From Terriglobia bacterium (lineage in GTDB: Bacteria > Acidobacteriota > Terriglobia > Terriglobales > Acidobacteriaceae): 64,000 nucleotides of DNA. The stretch spans positions 1 to 64,000 of the forward strand of contig JAIQEU010000014.1 of the NCBI GenBank assembly GCA_020073665.1. Direction: 5' to 3'. A program made the translations under genes and the position numbers. Below, piece after piece: positions 63,355-64,000 of this stretch; the first letter of the stretch is position 1, and each line of letters starts with the position of its first letter. The notes under the pieces were generated by a model, which searched no databases, had not been told where the DNA came from, and saw nothing but the letters and a program-made list of their open reading frames with translations.

Positions 63355-64000
63355 TTGGCGCGTGCGAGCGGTGCCGGCCAGTCTCGTAAACCGCAGCGCC
63401 TGCGGGGGAAAGTGGCTCTCATCACCGGCGCCAGCCGCGGTATTGGCCTGGCGATTGCACATGCGCTGGCGGCGGAAGGCTGCCACCTCGCCATCACGGG
63501 CCGCAGCCAGGCTCCCCTCAAGAAGGCACTCCGGAAGTTGGAGAAAACCGGAGTCAGAGTGCTCGCGCGCCCTTGCGACGTACGCGATCCCGGGTCCGTC
63601 GCATCTCTGCTCAGAGCAGTCCAGGAAGAATTTAACCGTCTCGACATCCTGGTCAACAATGCTGGCGTTGCTCATCCCAACCTGCACGTCGACAAATTGC
63701 GGTTCGAGTATTGGTCGGAGGCGATTGACACTAACCTGACCGGCACCTTCCTGGTGACCCACTATGCCCTGGCTCGGATGACACGCGGTGGGGCAATCGT
63801 CAACAATCTTTCGACCGCCTCCCGCAAGGCCTTTGCTGGGTCCTCGGCGTACGTAGCGTCCAAGCACGGCGCTCTGGGCCTTACTGACACTCTGCGCGAG
63901 GAACTTCGCCCCAGAGGGATTCGGGTAATTGCGCTGATGCCAGGGGCCACCGATACTGAGCTTTGGAACACGCTCTGGCCACAGGCCCCGCGGCGCAAGA
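63355..64000 (+). CDS. Short-chain dehydrogenase/reductase, truncated by window end
   Basis: Starts at TTG 63355, two nt after the folE stop, with GGAG at 63345-63348. The visible 215 residues show a classical SDR: GKVALITGASRGIGLAIAHA (cofactor motif), CDVRDPGS, LVNNAGVAHP, catalytic Ser in NLSTAS, YVASK (YxxxK) and MPGATDTELW. Arg in TGASRG and TGRSQ favours NADP(H). Directly downstream of folE and the PTPS genes, a sepiapterin reductase-like role is conceivable, but SDR specificity cannot be read from these motifs. The 3' end lies outside the window. Confidence 0.88.
   Translation, partial: MARASGAGQSRKPQRLRGKVALITGASRGIGLAIAHALAAEGCHLAITGRSQAPLKKALRKLEKTGVRVLARPCDVRDPGSVASLLRAVQEEFNRLDILVNNAGVAHPNLHVDKLRFEYWSEAIDTNLTGTFLVTHYALARMTRGGAIVNNLSTASRKAFAGSSAYVASKHGALGLTDTLREELRPRGIRVIALMPGATDTELWNTLWPQAPRRK

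Overview
Most of this window (about 3.3 to 64 kb) reads as one GC-rich bacterial chromosome segment that I would place in the Acidobacteriota (Terriglobia/Koribacter-like). The grounds are gene content and style: small secreted proteins with a PLGDVAR-type tail, three secreted glycine-zipper paralogues, an LptF-LptG fusion, an amidase-NamZ (DUF1343) fusion, a DcaP-like porin next to an OFA transporter and acetyl-CoA synthetase, and GCCGGCGTCTCGCCGGC-type intergenic repeats. This assignment is inference. The first 3.3 kb is different: visibly AT-rich, with Bacteroidota-like surface polysaccharide genes (glycosyltransferase, flippase, SqdB-like epimerase). It meets the rest inside two truncated genes at about 3,313, so it is either a chimeric assembly join or a very recent recombination.

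Layout. 1-3.3 kb: polysaccharide genes. 3.3-7.1 kb: pyruvate:ferredoxin oxidoreductase lacking its C-terminus, a perfect CRP/FNR-type dyad, and a DCC thiol protein. 7.2-14.7 kb: secreted amidohydrolase, then porin, OFA transporter and Acs as a carboxylate uptake and activation unit. 15.5-20 kb: RNase HI-like gene, then a leftward sulfite-reduction operon (nirA-like, precorrin-2 dehydrogenase, SUMT, cysH). 20-25.3 kb: MerR regulator, DinB-like protein, zinc-ribbon/Sel1 protein, rpsO-pnp. 26-32.4 kb: murA, murQ, an AmiE-like hydrolase and an AmiE-NamZ fusion, i.e. peptidoglycan synthesis and recycling. 32.4-40 kb: small secreted proteins, a SIMPL protein, an HD-GYP response regulator and a hybrid kinase. 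40-43.6 kb: flavoprotein, methyltransferase, broken ABC exporter. 43.9-46.5 kb: Spy/CpxP-like protein, broken CpxR-like regulator and CpxA-like kinase around a CpxR-type box. 46.7-53 kb: beta-propeller lipoprotein, LptFG, broken sigma factor, M28 peptidase, receiver fragment. 53-57.3 kb: glgB and a GH57 enzyme, divergent. 57.4-60.7 kb: secreted protein, probable selenocysteine redoxin, enolase, TlpA-like protein. 60.7-64 kb: glycosyltransferase, two PTPS/QueD paralogues, folE and an SDR.

Two observations stand out. (1) The sulfite-reduction operon is preceded by a consensus promoter, a virtually leaderless 31-codon ORF with 8 Cys codons, and four RNA segments that can form the mutually exclusive hairpins of a trp-type attenuator, ending in a perfect 14-bp terminator whose U-tract abuts the nirA start codon. 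This is a complete candidate for cysteine-sensing transcription attenuation. (2) A redoxin gene has an in-frame UGA exactly at the first Cys of its CxxC motif, with a hairpin directly downstream, so it is a candidate selenoprotein.

Four genes between 42.6 and 52.6 kb carry internal deletions or frameshifts. Together with the join at 3.3 kb and a 29-nt insertion at the left edge, this makes assembly quality a real concern. No tRNA, rRNA, CRISPR array, transposase or phage gene was seen.
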